Shown: positions 34,788 to 49,003 of the stretch, in pieces | Numbering within the stretch: position 1 is the first letter of the stretch | How the letters are laid out: each line of letters opens with the position of its first letter | From: Psoroptes ovis | Taxonomy: Eukaryota > Arthropoda > Arachnida > Sarcoptiformes > Psoroptidae | Direction: 5' to 3' | Length of the DNA: 64,000 nt | Assembly (NCBI GenBank): GCA_002943765.1 | Contig: PQWQ01000031.1 | Span: 62,001 to 126,000, forward strand | Notes under the pieces: generated by a model | What the model was told of the DNA's origin: nothing | The model's database searches: none | Seen by the model: only the letters and a program-made list of their open reading frames with translations | Program-made: the position numbers and the translations under genes

Positions 34788-37700
34788 TTATTTTGTAATT
34801 AATAATGAATTTGTTCTCAACGATCTTGAATGATATATTTGTAACATACGTTTGATTATTCGACCAAATTCTTCGATATTCATTGAATAATCATCGATAT
34901 TTGATTCTTCACCATCATCGATATTATCATTATTTGTGTTGATTTCTGAAGGTAATGACCGTTGAACTTGATATGCATAATATGGTGGAATATATGCATG
35001 CAAACGATCGACATTATCATTGTTTGATGCATCGGTGTCAGCGTCATTAACATGAAATGGATATATCGATACGAAAATATTGTCACATGTTAACTGGTTG
35101 AATGCATAACCAGCTTGATGATAATCTTTTAATATTTTACTTAAGGACAGACAAATTTCATACAAATCTTTAGCCACTAATGGTTCTTTGGTACGTAAAA
35201 ATTCACTAAGACATTGATAACCAGGCGGTGGTTTCATCAATAACTTTAACGGTATTTGATTTGTATGTTGAATCAATTGCAGTGATAATGATGGCCTTTG
35301 CAGTTGCTGTTGTTGTTGATGTTGATTGGAAAGTACCATGGCCAAATCTCTTGAGTTGGTTTGTTTGAAAATTTTCATATTACTGCCAAGGCTTTCGCTT
35401 TGGCCATTATTCAATGTTGATGATCCATTATGATTCATACGTAATGACATTATTGATTGCTGAAAACGATTATTCATATCTAATTGTCGTTGTTTTTGTA
35501 CACTAAAATTCGGTATCAAATGAAGTATTGTGTAAATAGCTGGATTTGTAGCCGAATTAAGTGGCAACACTAATACGGCTATCCATGAATAAGCTACGCC
35601 AGGAATATGGACACCGCCCAGGGCTAAAAATCCCATAATGATCACCGGGAACCAGCAAAGAAAATTGGTGCCGACAATCAATGCCATTTGTAGTCCAATC
35701 TATAGTTTTGATGAAGAGAATATAAGGATTTGCCCCAAGAAATTGATAATTTGGCCAGACATACCCTACTTTCACGAATTTGTTTGGTCGTTTTAATCAT
35801 TTGTCGCCGCTTTTTAGCCGTCGTAACTATAGTCTTATACATGTAAATATAACAACAAACAATGAACAAGAATGCCAACAGATTAAACACCAAAAATACG
35901 GCCACTGAATATTCCCAACCTGGCCACTTTGTGATTGTAATATGAAATGCTAAACAAACACCAGATCTTGAATAGAATTTTCCTTGAAAATAATCAATCG
36001 GTAATAATGGTATGATTGATAATATAAACATTAGAATCCATGTAAATATTAATGATTTATGTGTAAAATCCAGCGTGAATCGATAATTTGAAAATGTAAA
36101 CGATATCGATATTAAACGATCAATGGCAATCAATACTAATGTAAGGACTGATGTCTGTAATGACAATGTCGATAGAAAACCAGCTAAATGACACCAAATT
36201 GAATTTTTCCAATAATCAGAATTTTCAATATATCTGCCACTGGAAATTGCAATGCCAAAGAAAGGTCATAGTTTTTTGAGAATCAATGATATTTGGACCA
36301 AAACTTACCGATAATATTCGTCGACCGATGCAATCATAATCAAATAAATACCCATAAGAAAATCAGCGAATCCAAGTGATAGAATCAATGTCGAACTAAT
36401 CCGGTTACTTTTGTCCAATGTTTTGAAACGCCAAACAATAACGAATATATTACCGATCAGTGCACTGAAACCCAGTATCCAAAGGATTAAACGTTGTACA
36501 GTTTTCGATAGCAAATCTTCACAATCAGATATTTCATCTTGTGGCGGGTAACAACGATTAAATGGGACAATATTCGATACCATACAACAAAATTTAAAAC
36601 TATCACTGGCTAAATTTCTCAACGATTTCAGCATTATAAACATATCTTTGGAAAAATTTGTAATTCGATTACCACGAATATCCAAAGACATCAGTGATAT
36701 AAGATCATTGAATGCACCTTTTTCAATTGTATCAATTTGATTATTTACCAATGTCAACTGTTGAAGCGAACTCATTTGTAAAAATGTATTCTTAACAATA
36801 GTCTTTAATTTAGTATTTGATATGTTTAACTTTCGCAGCGATACTAAGCCAACGAATGCACCTGAATGTATTTCTTCCAATTCATGATTATGATCTAATA
36901 ATAGGGTTGTAATTTGTTGTAGACCAGCGAATGCTGCCGCTTCAATAATTCGTATACGATTATAACGTAAATCTAATTTATAGAGATTTGTTAATTGTAT
37001 AAATTTATGTGAATGAATTATTTCAATTTGATTATTTTGTAATATCAGCTCGCCAATATAAATGAATCGAGATAAATCAATAAATGATAAATCTGGCCCT
37101 AGATTATTTCCACTCAAATCAAGTTTACGTGTTTCTTTCGATATGTTTGCCATTGTTTCAATGGTTAGATTCGAATTTCGACAATCAACATAATGACCAT
37201 TACAAATACAATTTCGGGGGCAATTCAAATCACAAAACCATTCATCATCGCCCAATGGACAATGGCGAAAGCCATCACATAATTGATGAAGCCATATACA
37301 AGAACTTTCATTAGCACATTTATAGTGACCAGGACATGTGTATCGGGCGCAGCCAATCTCATCCAATCCACCAACACAATCCCATTTCCCATTACAAATG
37401 TATCGATATGGAATACAATATGAATTTGGACATTTTACATAATCGCTTGGACATTGAAATGATGAACAATTACGTAAATGTGATACATCACGACAACCAA
37501 TCGGATATTGTAGCTGATCATATTCATAAATACATAAATGTTTTGATTCGATAATTTGCCCGGAATTACATTCAAATAATTTCGATGATTCCATTGGACA
37601 ATTTGATTCGATTTCACCCGTTGATTTCGACAGTTTCATTCCCACGTTTTGACCCATACATTCAACAGGTCCAACTTGTACATAGCCAAGTTGACCAATA

Positions 37701-40700
37701 TGATAAACTTCACCGAAAGCAACTTGACGTATAGGCAAACGATTTTTATCTTCAATATAACCATAATCTCTGGTCCAATTGAACATTAATCCAGCATCAC
37801 AATTACAGCGGAGATTCGAAATACAATGAGGATAACAAGCACAATAATTTAGGCGATCAGTACCCCAAGAATATTCTTTACGATTCATTCGTGAAACCCA
37901 CCAAGAATTTGGTTTCGGTGAATCAAAATTAAATCTTGATCCTGAACATTCGTAACTTAGGAATTGTTTACATCGTACCGAAGCATTAATGACGGCAACA
38001 ATCAGATCGATACTACCTTCATACGTAATCGTTCGTGCATATGACCCCGGTGCATCAAATGATGACCGAACATAAAGACGATCTTCAGTATCATGATTAA
38101 TGATGGTCGTGGCATGGGTTGAATTTAAAAAACGACAATAAACTTTTAATGATAATTTATTACCATCCATAGGGTTTAAATCATAATAACCATCTTTACT
38201 GATACCATGATAACTGAGTAAATCTTGACATGTTTTTCGATTTGTTTTCATTATTTGTTTATTATCATCTTGACAAGTTGATTCGATTTTCTGACGACGA
38301 TTACGATTGGTTTTGCTGCTGCTGCTATTCCTAGCTGAACCACGTCGCCATCGAAATGATTTATCATATGAATTGAACAAATTGAAAGAATTCGATTGTT
38401 GTTGCTGTTGTTGATAATTATGGTTCATATAATAATGTTGATCAATATTTTGATTCAACATTGAACAAACAGTTTCATGTTCATCTTCGAAAAATTTCCC
38501 AGGGCAATCACGATGACGATCACATAGTGCATACAGTGGGATACAATTACCATAATAACATTGAAATGTTGTGTTCAAGTTACATTTACCGCTACAATTA
38601 TCTTCATCACTTTGATCACGACAATCATGAAACAAATTGCAGCGTTTATAATTCGGTATACATTGATCATTATTACATTTAAATTCGGAATTTTTCTTAC
38701 ATTGTCGCCGAACGCAGAATATTTCATCCGATCCATCACCACAATCATCAATGAAATCACAATACTGTCAAGTTAATTGTGAATTATAAAAATAGAAAGG
38801 GCTAAATTAAAAATTTTCGAATGTTTTCAAATTTCAAAATTACCTTCCCGATGGCAATACAATGACCATTGGCACATTGAAATTGTGATTCCAAGCATTC
38901 ATCATTCATCGAACAGCCTTCGGTTTCATCGCTACCATCTCGGCAATTGGCGGTACCATCGCAACGAAACAGATTCGATATCACTTCATAATTATTACAA
39001 ACAAAATAACGATTAGTATCGACTTTCGAACGAATTTCCGCTTTCTTAGCTTCACCAATTCTACGTGTATACAATGTACGTCTTGGACTATGTTGATGCA
39101 GTGAGGAATTTGAATCCATTTTACAGATATAACTTCGAATCAAGCCATCATTATGATTGAAATTGATTTTGTTACGGGTTATGGTTGAATTTGTCACATT
39201 ATTATTACTGTGATTGATTGTTGAATTGATTGAAGAGGTTGTTGTTGACAGGTTATAGTTATGACTACTGTGATTAATCATTCGAGCTGTTGGCATTACT
39301 TTTTTGCCCAATGAACAAGGCACATCATGCCAGTTAAGGGTCGAATGAATTGAGTGGAAATTAATCACCGTACAATCTTCATATGCACCACCATCTGGTT
39401 GTGAATATTGATTGAAAAAACTATTCAAATCACCGCCATTCCATGAAAACATTGGTGAATTATTCGCAGTGAATTGTCCATTTGATTCATTGATGTTTGT
39501 TGACCAATTTTTTTGCTGTTGTTGTTGTGAATAGAACAAAGTTGTCGATTCCAAGGGCCATAAATTATCACGATACCAATCAGTATAACTCATTGGATTA
39601 CCATCAGACCAATTATAGAAACCTTCACGATTTGTATCGATCAAACCAATATAAATACTTTGATGTGGCGCTAGTTTCCATTGTTCAACAATCCAATAGT
39701 GGACGACATTCATTTCTAAGTAATCGGTGATCGAAACCAAATGACCATCACGACCTTTAGCTTTTTGTGCGCATTTTTCTTCAGCTTCATACCATTGTAA
39801 TGATTCTTTTTCGACAAACGATGAATAACAATACCCCCGAAAATAAAGCCAACCATTTGGACATGAATATAGTGGTGATATTAACAATGGTTTAGCTTCG
39901 GGCAACAGATTATAACGTTCGGCTTGATATTTTAGCTTAAATCCTCGACCATTTGATGATGAATCTGAGCTGAACTCGATTAGTAATTCATTCCAATTTG
40001 AAAAAATATATTTCGATGGTTTATTCGTATTACAATAGCGGCCTAATATCATACCAGTAGATGGATCAATAAATGAAAGATGATCAAAAAGACAATGTTT
40101 TATTGGTCGATTTCGGGATGAATTCGTTGGATAAGGCTGTGACCCTGTAATATCAAAATCTTCAATAGTTATATTGAAATAGTGTCCAGCTGGCGCTCGG
40201 ATCAACCATCGACATCGATGATTATTCAAATAATTCAGCGGATAATTTATCGACAAAATACGGCCACATAGCGATGTACAATTGTGAACTCTTGAACATC
40301 GAGAATCACCAATACCACAACCAGGACAATCTGTTTCACGAAATCGAACTAAAAATCCTTGATACCGTGTCATAGAAAAACGAAAACATGTTTTAAGGGT
40401 CAGCGTGACCGGACCATTTGAAATTATTTTTTTCGGATAATTCAGCTGAAGAAATGAATGTGATGGACGACCAATACTTTGAGCAATTGAATTCGATGGT
40501 GCTTCAATCACAATCTTTGATTGTTGTGATGAATGATTAATGTATAGGCCATCATGACATTTACCACCGGTTTTTTCGGCCGGTGCTAAATCTAGTACGA
40601 TAAAATCTAATTCAATATGACGATCAGAATTATTTGGTCGGATGTTCCATACACATGATTTATACTGGGCATAATAAAATGGATAATTCGGCGATGATAT

Positions 40701-43700
40701 GACGCCCGGTGTCGATGCAATCAATGTTCGTGAACAGAAATTTTTCTTATCACCCCGGCATCCGATCAATTCGAAACGCATACAAGGTCCACCACGAAAT
40801 GACATTATTTTAACACGTATAAATCTTGCTACGACCGGTTTGAGGAGATTATACATGACCACTTCATTAGGGTCAACATGTTGTGCTTCACATTGAACAC
40901 ATCGATAAATTTTTTGCCGTCCAATCGGTTCTTCTTCAAAGGTCCAATGTATTGAATCATTCGAAAATAGTAATTGAAATTGTGTTACATAATAACTTTT
41001 GAAACCATGTGGCATTCCTTGCATTGCAACACCAACAATCGTAACGAAATTAATTTGATTCCAATTCGATTCATCGCCAGGCGGTAGCTTCGAATCGAAA
41101 ACGATGTTCGAATTTTGCAGACGTAAATCAATTTGAATGTGTTTGTCCGGGTCAGAATTAGTGGTGCACCAAGCAGCAAAACTATTAAGACGTACATTAT
41201 AAGGATGATGGACAAGACCTTTGGTCGAATCAAAATTCGAAGCTGTTATTGCTGAATCAAGTATTTCTTCGGTTGCCATGCCCAATGGTCGACCACAAGA
41301 TTCTTCACCAAACACTACGACTTCACACAATTGTAATGCATCTTGACGATCTTTCATGAATATTATGACATATTGTCCTTCGATTGGTTGTGTACAATTC
41401 AATTTGATACGAGAAAATTCTTCTTCAGTCGTACCATATGATGCACATTCGACTGCTGATAAAAATGGTTTATTCACTGGTCGAGCCATACCTGTATCAC
41501 CATCATACCATCGTCCATAACCGAATGTATCGGGCGTAGTATCGACAAGTACCTGAAAACCTTTCAGTTTATCAGCAATATCATAGTAACAATAATGAAG
41601 GGTAAGACCTCGATCAAACAACGTAACTTCAATACGTGGATGTGGATCTTGAAATTTCAATTTTTGTCCTGAAGCAAAAATTAAATCAGGAAAAGGGCCA
41701 TACAGGACTACTTCTTCTTCATAATGAAAAAAATGTTCCATTTCACTCATATCGGCAACTTCTTGACAAATTCTTCCATATTGAAACAGATAAAATGGAC
41801 GTGTTTTTGGCAAATAAATTGGTTTAGTAGGATCACCATCTTCACGACAACAAAAATAAAGCGTTGTATTATGGGTGGTATAATCACCCTTAGGTACTGT
41901 ACCATTGATGTAATTAAATAAATTCGTTGTTTTATTATTATCATCCAAACTTTTATCGAACCATGTAATCGATCCAATGTGGAAACCGTCTGGACATGAA
42001 TCACCATATTGTAGAATACAATATTTCCCTGGTTGCCATGTACATGTTTCAGTTGAATTTTCATTAGAATTCATTTTAGGGTCATCATGACCATTATGAA
42101 TACAAAAATGTTGTTCAATACCTGTTGGGGTTGCACCACCTTTAAGCATTATATTTTCGGACCAATAACGAATTTTATCATCAAATGGTTTATCATATTG
42201 TACAGCGTGGAAACGCATACCGGTCAACCATTGATCGGTACCTTTTTTCGATGATGGACATCCGGATGCTGGCATTGGTAGACCATAGTTTCCAGCGGGC
42301 CATTCACGATTACAATCGGGTGATATATCCATGTTACGATCATTCAAAATATTCACCACTGCTTGTGGTGATGGTTCAAGTTGTTTACCAAGATAGCTAT
42401 AAATTTCCAAACCATAAATTCGATGACGTTTTTGTAGATTAACACGCCACCATGGTTCACGTTCATAATTGGTTGATGAACATTTCGATGCTTCTCGCTG
42501 TTCAAAATTATGATCAACAGCCAACGATGAATCACGTGTTGCACGTGTTGAACTTTGATCAGTTGGACGTCCTTCGGCAACATTTTTCAATTCATGAGCG
42601 ATTATTTCATAATTTTCACGATGCATTGAACGTATCGTAGCATGAATGCCACGACTATTTCCAACTTTTCTTAAAGATGTACGAAATATAATTTCCATAT
42701 AATTTGAATTTGAATGTAATTTTCCAATATTAAAACGATTAATATTACAATAATCATTTTTAATTTGATTCATTTGTTTACTGTCATCATAAACAATCGT
42801 TAACAAATCATTATCACAATAATGTTGTCCAGGTGTTGATATAACATCGAAATCATTAAATTCAATTTGTAAAATATAATTTTCAACGGTTTCAATACGC
42901 CAACGATATTCATTCGGTGTATGATCAATATGTTTGCCCAATAAATAATGAGGAAATGGATAACCATATGAATAAATGTGAATACAATTATTTGATTCGA
43001 TAAAACAATTATTATTATTGTTGTTCTTATCCAACAGATTACATGCTGAACATTTTGAATGGCGAAATTCTACTTTGAATCCTTTATTATTATTTTGATG
43101 ATGATAATTTTGCTGTTGATTACATGTAATAAATTTCAAATGAAACAGCGTTTCTTCACCATTCGTTATGTAATATGGTGGCATATATCTTTCACGTTTT
43201 ATCGAATGTAACAGGTACCAATCTTTGCCTAAATAATTGAATTTGGTTTGATTATAATGACCCTTGGTAGTTTTCTTGTTATAAATATCAATTTCCATCG
43301 TGTATCGGCATCCAGGTACACTTAAATAAGCACCATAATGAATAACATCATAATCAAGGAAAACCATTTCGATTGATCGGTTATTGTCGGGTGCGGTCAT
43401 TACAAACCATTCATGACGACGAAACGGTGGTGGATAGCGACGGGGATAACCAGGCGATGTAAGCGTGATTGGTGCAGTGAAATGACCAAACGATATATTC
43501 CGATGACCAAATGATCGACAAATTAATGGCCCTAATGTGTAGCGACCAACTTCATATGATTCACCAGTATCACCGAATCGTAATTGTGTAACAGGCAGAC
43601 GATCTTTGTGCAACAACAGGCCTGAATCTTCGATCCAATCGGTTTTAATGTTTGCATCACAATTACATGTTGAATTTTTCGCTGTCGGATAACAATACGG

Positions 43701-44388
43701 GAAACATCCACAACTATTCGAATCTGGTTCGGCACCACCCCAATATGTTCGTGTTTGTCCATTACGATCCGACCACCAATTATGATAGTGGTGAAACCAA
43801 AAACTAAACACTGAACCTTTACAATCCCATCGAATATACTGTTGACAGCTGTATGATGAATCTATAACCTTTTCAATGTGCTTGATAATCATTTCATTGC
43901 TTCTTTCATGTCCATCATTGAGATGACCATTACTGTAAATAATATTTTTTTCAAATGATCCAGGTGATTCATAACCTTGTACCAGACGGGATTCTTCCGA
44001 ATCATGATGTATTATTGTGGTTATTTCAAAATATTGTTCATTTTCATTCAGCGGAACATCATCATCATTGATTTCATTGTTCGAATTCAATGATGACATG
44101 TCACATTCGACAATAATTCCATTTGTAAGGTTATTGCCTTTGCTATTATCATCATCAAATATCAGTGTATAATTTCCAGATTGATTTATACCATACTTGA
44201 GCCATAATTGTGCACAATTATCGACTTTATATGATAATTCACTGTGAATTGGTTGAATTTGTATAATAATACTGATTATGATTAGTTGATATTGGATGGC
44301 TAATAATGCTTGGAAATAGAATTATACCTGATAAATTTTTCAGAAATTCAAATCAAAATCGAAACCTACCGATTGGGATTTTATTCAT
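34788..44388 (-). CDS. Giant GRL101-like G-protein-coupled receptor with lectin/CUB/LDLa/LRR ectodomain
   Basis: Five exons: 44388-44370, 44308-38844, 38764-36309, 36239-35765, 35699-34788; 3108 aa, phases consistent. A tiny first exon plus exon 2 give a signal peptide (about 1-31). Approximate order: fibrinogen/CASPR-like module (100-270, CNCDANIKTDWIEDSG), two CUB-like modules (280-565), fucolectin-like F5/8 module (580-670), ApeC-like module starting WPAGNYGLPMPASGCP (675-875), discoidin module (1010-1185), two CUBs (1190-1450), C-type lectin (1470-1690), two LDLa before about 1850 and two after, a second fibrinogen/CASPR-like module, two more LDLa, leucine-rich repeats (about 2350-2560), then seven helices (about 2585-2860). 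The closest known plan is the LDLa/LRR receptor GRL101 of Lymnaea, in the LGR/relaxin-receptor group. The ligand is unknown. The ~250-residue cytoplasmic tail has a short kinase-like stretch. Confidence 0.92.
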
Positions 44389-45078
44389 GTCACATACATC
44401 CAAAAATAGGGCCAAGGCCCAAGAAAAAAAGGTTTAAAGTGTTTTGATTAAGGTTAAAATTAAAAGAATCGAATTTTACCCCGTAGATTCTGGGACCCAA
44501 TTAATTGGAAATCATAAATGATTTAAAATACGAAATACACCGAAAATTGATTGAAATTCATTGCAAACTCATCGTATACAATTGTTTGATCATATTATTT
44601 GCTGTTTGTTTTAAATCATTATTTATATATTTCAATATATTCATTATCATTCATATTTATGATAAACAGAGCCACAAAAATGTGATTTGTTACAATTATG
44701 TTTGATATGATAAACACTGTTAACACATTCGATCATATGGCCAATAAAAGCCATTAATCAATTTGATGATAAAATTATTGAAGATTTGATTTGGTGTTGC
44801 CTGTTGTTTGTTGTTGTTGTCTTTGTATTCAAATTTCATCGATATTCAAATCGATATTTTTCAATTAATTTATTTATTTTAGAAAAATTAACATTCTTTA
44901 AAATTCAAAAAGTATTATTATTCACAGGTTGTCCGAAAAGTTTATTCGACTTAATTATTCATTAATCGAATAGAGTTGTTTAAATAAAAATCGGTCAAAA
45001 CTTTTCGGACAACCTATTTATTATTAATATTTATTAATCGATTTGTGTCGATTTTGATGATTCATTACCACCAATAAT
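44389..45078. other. Intergenic region upstream of the giant receptor
   Basis: Holds the receptor 5' flank, the 3' flank of the phospholipase and one mariner-end copy (44925-45017). The small plus-strand frame at 44505-44705 is not convincing. Confidence 0.6.
44925..45017 (+). repeat. Mariner-end miniature element, common type with internal insertion
   Basis: AGGTTGTCCGAAAAGTTTAT ... AAACTTTTCGGACAACCTAT. It is longer than other copies because TTAATTATTCATTAATCG duplicates part of the core. Confidence 0.85.
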
Positions 45079-48040
45079 TTAATGCTGCTGCTGTTCAGGT
45101 TGTTGTTGACTGTCAGGTATCATTTCCTTGTTTTCAGCTGATTTGTTGGCATTTTCAGCCATTTTTTCCATTGAAATGGTCTTCGCTGTGACAGATGATT
45201 TAGCTGCTGGTCCTGCAGCTGGGTCAAAGGTCATCGATGATGATAATTGTGATGATTTGACCTTATTATCATTAAAATATGTATACCTCTCCAAATAATT
45301 GGCAATTTGTTCAATTTCATCTCGTTTCAAATACATAAAACGTTTCGTCTCCCATAATGCATTGATTATCTTGAAATCTAGCGTTTCATCCAGTTCAATC
45401 AGTCGATCAAACATTGGATTAATACGAAAATATAGTTTATTCGTTGCGGCACAGAATGCTTCGGCTCTGGGAATTCAAAAATCAAGGGTCATTAATGATG
45501 ATAATAAGGGTTGAATTATTGGAAAAGTACCTATTAACAATATGATAATCAGTATTACAAACTTCATTCAACAACAGTGATGCCATTTGATAAATGTAGC
45601 GGATTTGATTATTCAATTCAGTTAATCGTAATGAATATGCACCGATATCGATTGCTTTCGATTCTTCTACTTGTTGTTTACCGGTACCTAGCGATAATAT
45701 AAATTTCAAACGATGACATTCATTGTCTCTCGAAAGCTGTTTGAGTGCAATGTTACGAAATTCAATTTCAGTCATAGCATCCAAGGTTGGATTACAAGCA
45801 ATCAATCCACCATCAATAAATGGACCAAATGTTTTGAAATATGTCGGTGCTGAACCTGAAGCACGACATGCTTGCCATACCAACTGTTCACGACTAGGTA
45901 TCCGGCTGAAACCTTTATCAAAATCTTGTATTTTCAATAGTTCATAATATGATTCATAACTACGAAATAAATGCAATTTCATTGGTTTACGATCAATCAA
46001 ACCGGCCGGTATCATGACCATTTTATTATGATTCAACAGTAGATCTTCCATTTTCAATTCCGATCCTATTATATTCTTGATTAATTTTTCCAACGGTTCC
46101 GCATCGTATGGACGTTCACCGACAAACACTTTATCTTTGAATTGCATATAAATATTACGTATTTGTTTCAACGTGGTACCGGTGACCAAGAATACAACAA
46201 TAAATGACCCAGTACTAGTACCGGCGATCCATTTGAAATAATCAATGATTGGCCTTTGAAGATATTTTTGTAATTCAATCATTATTTGTATGGTTATTAA
46301 ACCTTTGATACCACCACCATCCAATGTTAGAAGGTTGACATTATTTTGATTTGCTTCATCATCATGATGATGATTACTTTCACTTTGATCAATTCGATCG
46401 TTGATATCATTGTTCATCATTTCATTTTCAAAATGTTTTCGATTTTTGAGATTACGAAATAAACATTCATATTGTTTCGTTAATTCAATCAATGATGGAC
46501 TCCATTTTCCATCGAATGTACCCGATTCACTGCAACCATCATTACAATTTTTAATATTCGTATCATTCGGACATCTTTTCGCCCCAAGCGATGATAGAAC
46601 GAATAATATTTGTGGCGAAAATTGTGATTCTTTGGCCGCTAAATGTCTGGGAGACTCGTTAGCCTTGTTCGTAACGTCAATATCGGCATCAAATACTACC
46701 AGGGTTTGTGTTAATGTTATTTCATCAATTTTCACTGCATGATGCAGTGGGGTATTACCGAATCTATTCTGTACATTAACACTGGCTCCTGAACATAGCA
46801 ACATGATTACACAACGTAAACGATTACGTTTAACCATCATATGTAATGGGGTATCCTCGTTCATATTTGGTATATTTAATTTGAATTTATATGCGATTAA
46901 TTTTTCCAATAATCGCCGATGTTTTGTCCAATGTAATGGACTACCAGCCAATACAATATCTTGTAAATCGATATCCATTAAATCTTGTTCAGTAAATTGA
47001 ACAATAACTTGATCTTTGGTGGCTAATTTTGTCGATGATCGTCGTGGCCGTTTCTTCTTTTTCTTAATCGAAGTTTCCGATGATGATGGATTAGATTTCG
47101 GTGGTTTAGGTGGCGGTAGTGTCAACATACGAACAGTAAGGCCAAATTTTAAAAATTCAAATACAATACTATAGTTCTGGGCAAAACAAGCCAAATGTAA
47201 TGCTGTTGAACCTTGACAATTTCGCCATTGAATACGATTGAACATATCAGGTTGATAAAGGATTTTAACAAATATTTCATGAGTGGATAAGGCAGCTGAA
47301 TGTAAGCAAGAATATTGTCTACAATCTTTAAGATTTAAATTTGGTAATAAATCCAATATACATTGTACAATGCTTGAATGACAATTATTTATAGCTAAAT
47401 GTAATGGTGTCATTCGATCATCATCCATTTGTTTATTAATTTCAAATGAACAGATATCAGTAGATTCTTTGAAAAATTCATCAAAACCACAACGTGCTGC
47501 CACGTGTGTAGCCGTCCATTTTGGATTCAATTTCAATGATTCCATTATCAGCTTCAACTGTTCGAATGCTTTCGTTTTGATCAGTGATATTGTTCGAGCC
47601 AAATTATTGATTGATTGTCGAAATAATTCATAATAATCATTGATTAATTGATAATTAATTGAATGATACAAGGAAAATTTATACAGCTTTTCCCGTACGA
47701 ATATTATTTCAAAATAATTCAAATCATTCATTTGATTATCATTGAATCGAATTCGATTCGAACAAAGTGCCAAGAAACGATCTTGTTTGAGCAATTTTCT
47801 CGCTGGATCTTGTTTCGATATCGATTCCTTACAATGATGATCATCATTCATAAGATCGATTACCATGAAATTTTCTTTGAATAATACTATTTTATTCGAT
47901 AGAATTACTGATGCTTGTGGCTGTTGTTGCTGAGGCTGCTGCCCTTGGTCTTGTGGCTGTTGAATACCTTGATCATTGATGGAATTAACATAAATTTTCT
48001 TGTTCATATTATGCCAAAATTTGTCCAATAATTTTGTCAT
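45079..48040 (-). CDS. Calcium-independent phospholipase A2 with ankyrin repeats (iPLA2-beta / PNPLA9-like)
   Basis: Exons 48040-45531 and 45466-45079; 965 aa. The enzyme hydrolyses the sn-2 acyl chain of phospholipids and acts in membrane remodelling. Seen: six or so ankyrin repeats (about 175-480, e.g. TPLHLAINN, TALHLACFAQN, TPLHMMVKRN, TPLHHAVK), then a patatin domain with the oxyanion loop DGGGIKG at 574-580, nucleophile GTSTG (Ser 609) and the dyad Asp in FIDGGLIACNP (Asp 743). Ser/Asp dyad and glycine loop are all intact. A linker with a lysine run (KKKKKRPRR, about 326-334) splits the ankyrin repeats and could act as a nuclear signal. The N-terminus and C-terminus carry polyglutamine stretches. 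The architecture matches group VIA PLA2, though it is longer than the ~800 aa norm. Confidence 0.94.
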
Positions 48041-48191
48041 AGCTTTTTGATTGGTTCGATTCTATTTCTAATTCGAAATCAGAATTCAAAATCAAGACCT
48101 TGGAAAATTCATGAATTATTTAAACCCAGCAAATCATTGTTATTCTTCGTATTTTATTTTTTATTTTTTATTTTTATTTTTTTTGAAAATA

Positions 48192-48283
48192 TTAGATTGT
48201 CCCATAAGTTCTTGCCGTTTTTTAAATTTTTCCGTATTTGAAAAAAATTAAAATACGGCAAGAACTTATGGGACAGCTTAATA
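48192..48283. repeat. Mariner-end miniature element, long-arm CATAAG subtype
   Basis: TTAGATTGTCCCATAAGTTC, arm through TTGCCG, inverse CGGCAAGAACTTATGGGACA at the right. It pairs with the copy at 4562; the loop is unrelated. Confidence 0.85.
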
Positions 48284-48612
48284 ATAAAATTAATTAATTC
48301 GAATTCGTCTAATGAATTTAAGAATATTTCGAAATATTATTTTGACAAATTTTTATTCGTACAAATACCGATCAAAACTGGCCAAACAAGTCAATCAATT
48401 TGATGAGATCGAATGAATACGATTAAATGAATGTTATTTCATTTCTCATTTCAAAGAGAAAAACCTGTGGCACCCGGTGACAAAATAATGAATAAATGAA
48501 TAAATTTGATTGGAAATCAAGAGAGAAACAGTTGAAGAGAGAGAGAGAAACATCTATTCAAAATTTTCAAAATTCAAAATAATAAATCCGTGATTTGCTT
48601 CAAAGTATTATT

Positions 48613-48695
48613 AAAGGTTGTTTGAAAAGTTTTGGCCGATTTTTGATGAACAATTCTATGGTGATGAAGCCGAATGAACTTTTCGGACAACCTTA
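48613..48695 (-). repeat. Mariner-end miniature element, common type
   Basis: AAGGTTGTTTGAAAAGTTTT ... GAACTTTTCGGACAACCTTA. Confidence 0.85.
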
Positions 48696-48919
48696 ACATT
48701 TTAGTTCAAATAATGAGAAAAAATACCTGATTTAAACATAGTTGAAAACACACTTTGTATAACCAGTTTGGCCTAAATATTTTCTTAGAGTAAAACACGT
48801 TTTCTCAAATGTGTTTTACAATTATTTTCAAAGTAAAATTTCCTGTTATTTTTTGATGAATTTTGACTGGTGGGAAACAAAAAATACGGAACCAAAACTA
48901 TAGTCAAATCAAAATGTAT

Positions 48920-49003
48920 TAAGGTTGTCCGATAAGTTTTTGCCGATTTTTTCATTATATTCCTTTTACGATATCACCGGCTAAAACTTTTCGGACAACC
49001 TAA
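48920..49003. repeat. Mariner-end miniature element, hairpin type
   Basis: AAGGTTGTCCGATAAGTTTT ... AAACTTTTCGGACAACCTAA, with an interior (TATATTCCTTTTACGATAT) unlike the common core. Confidence 0.82.

Noticed and set aside
39497..43762. Several 60-105 codon frames on both strands within exon 2 of the giant receptor
   Set aside because: Shadows of a long, clearly conserved coding exon.
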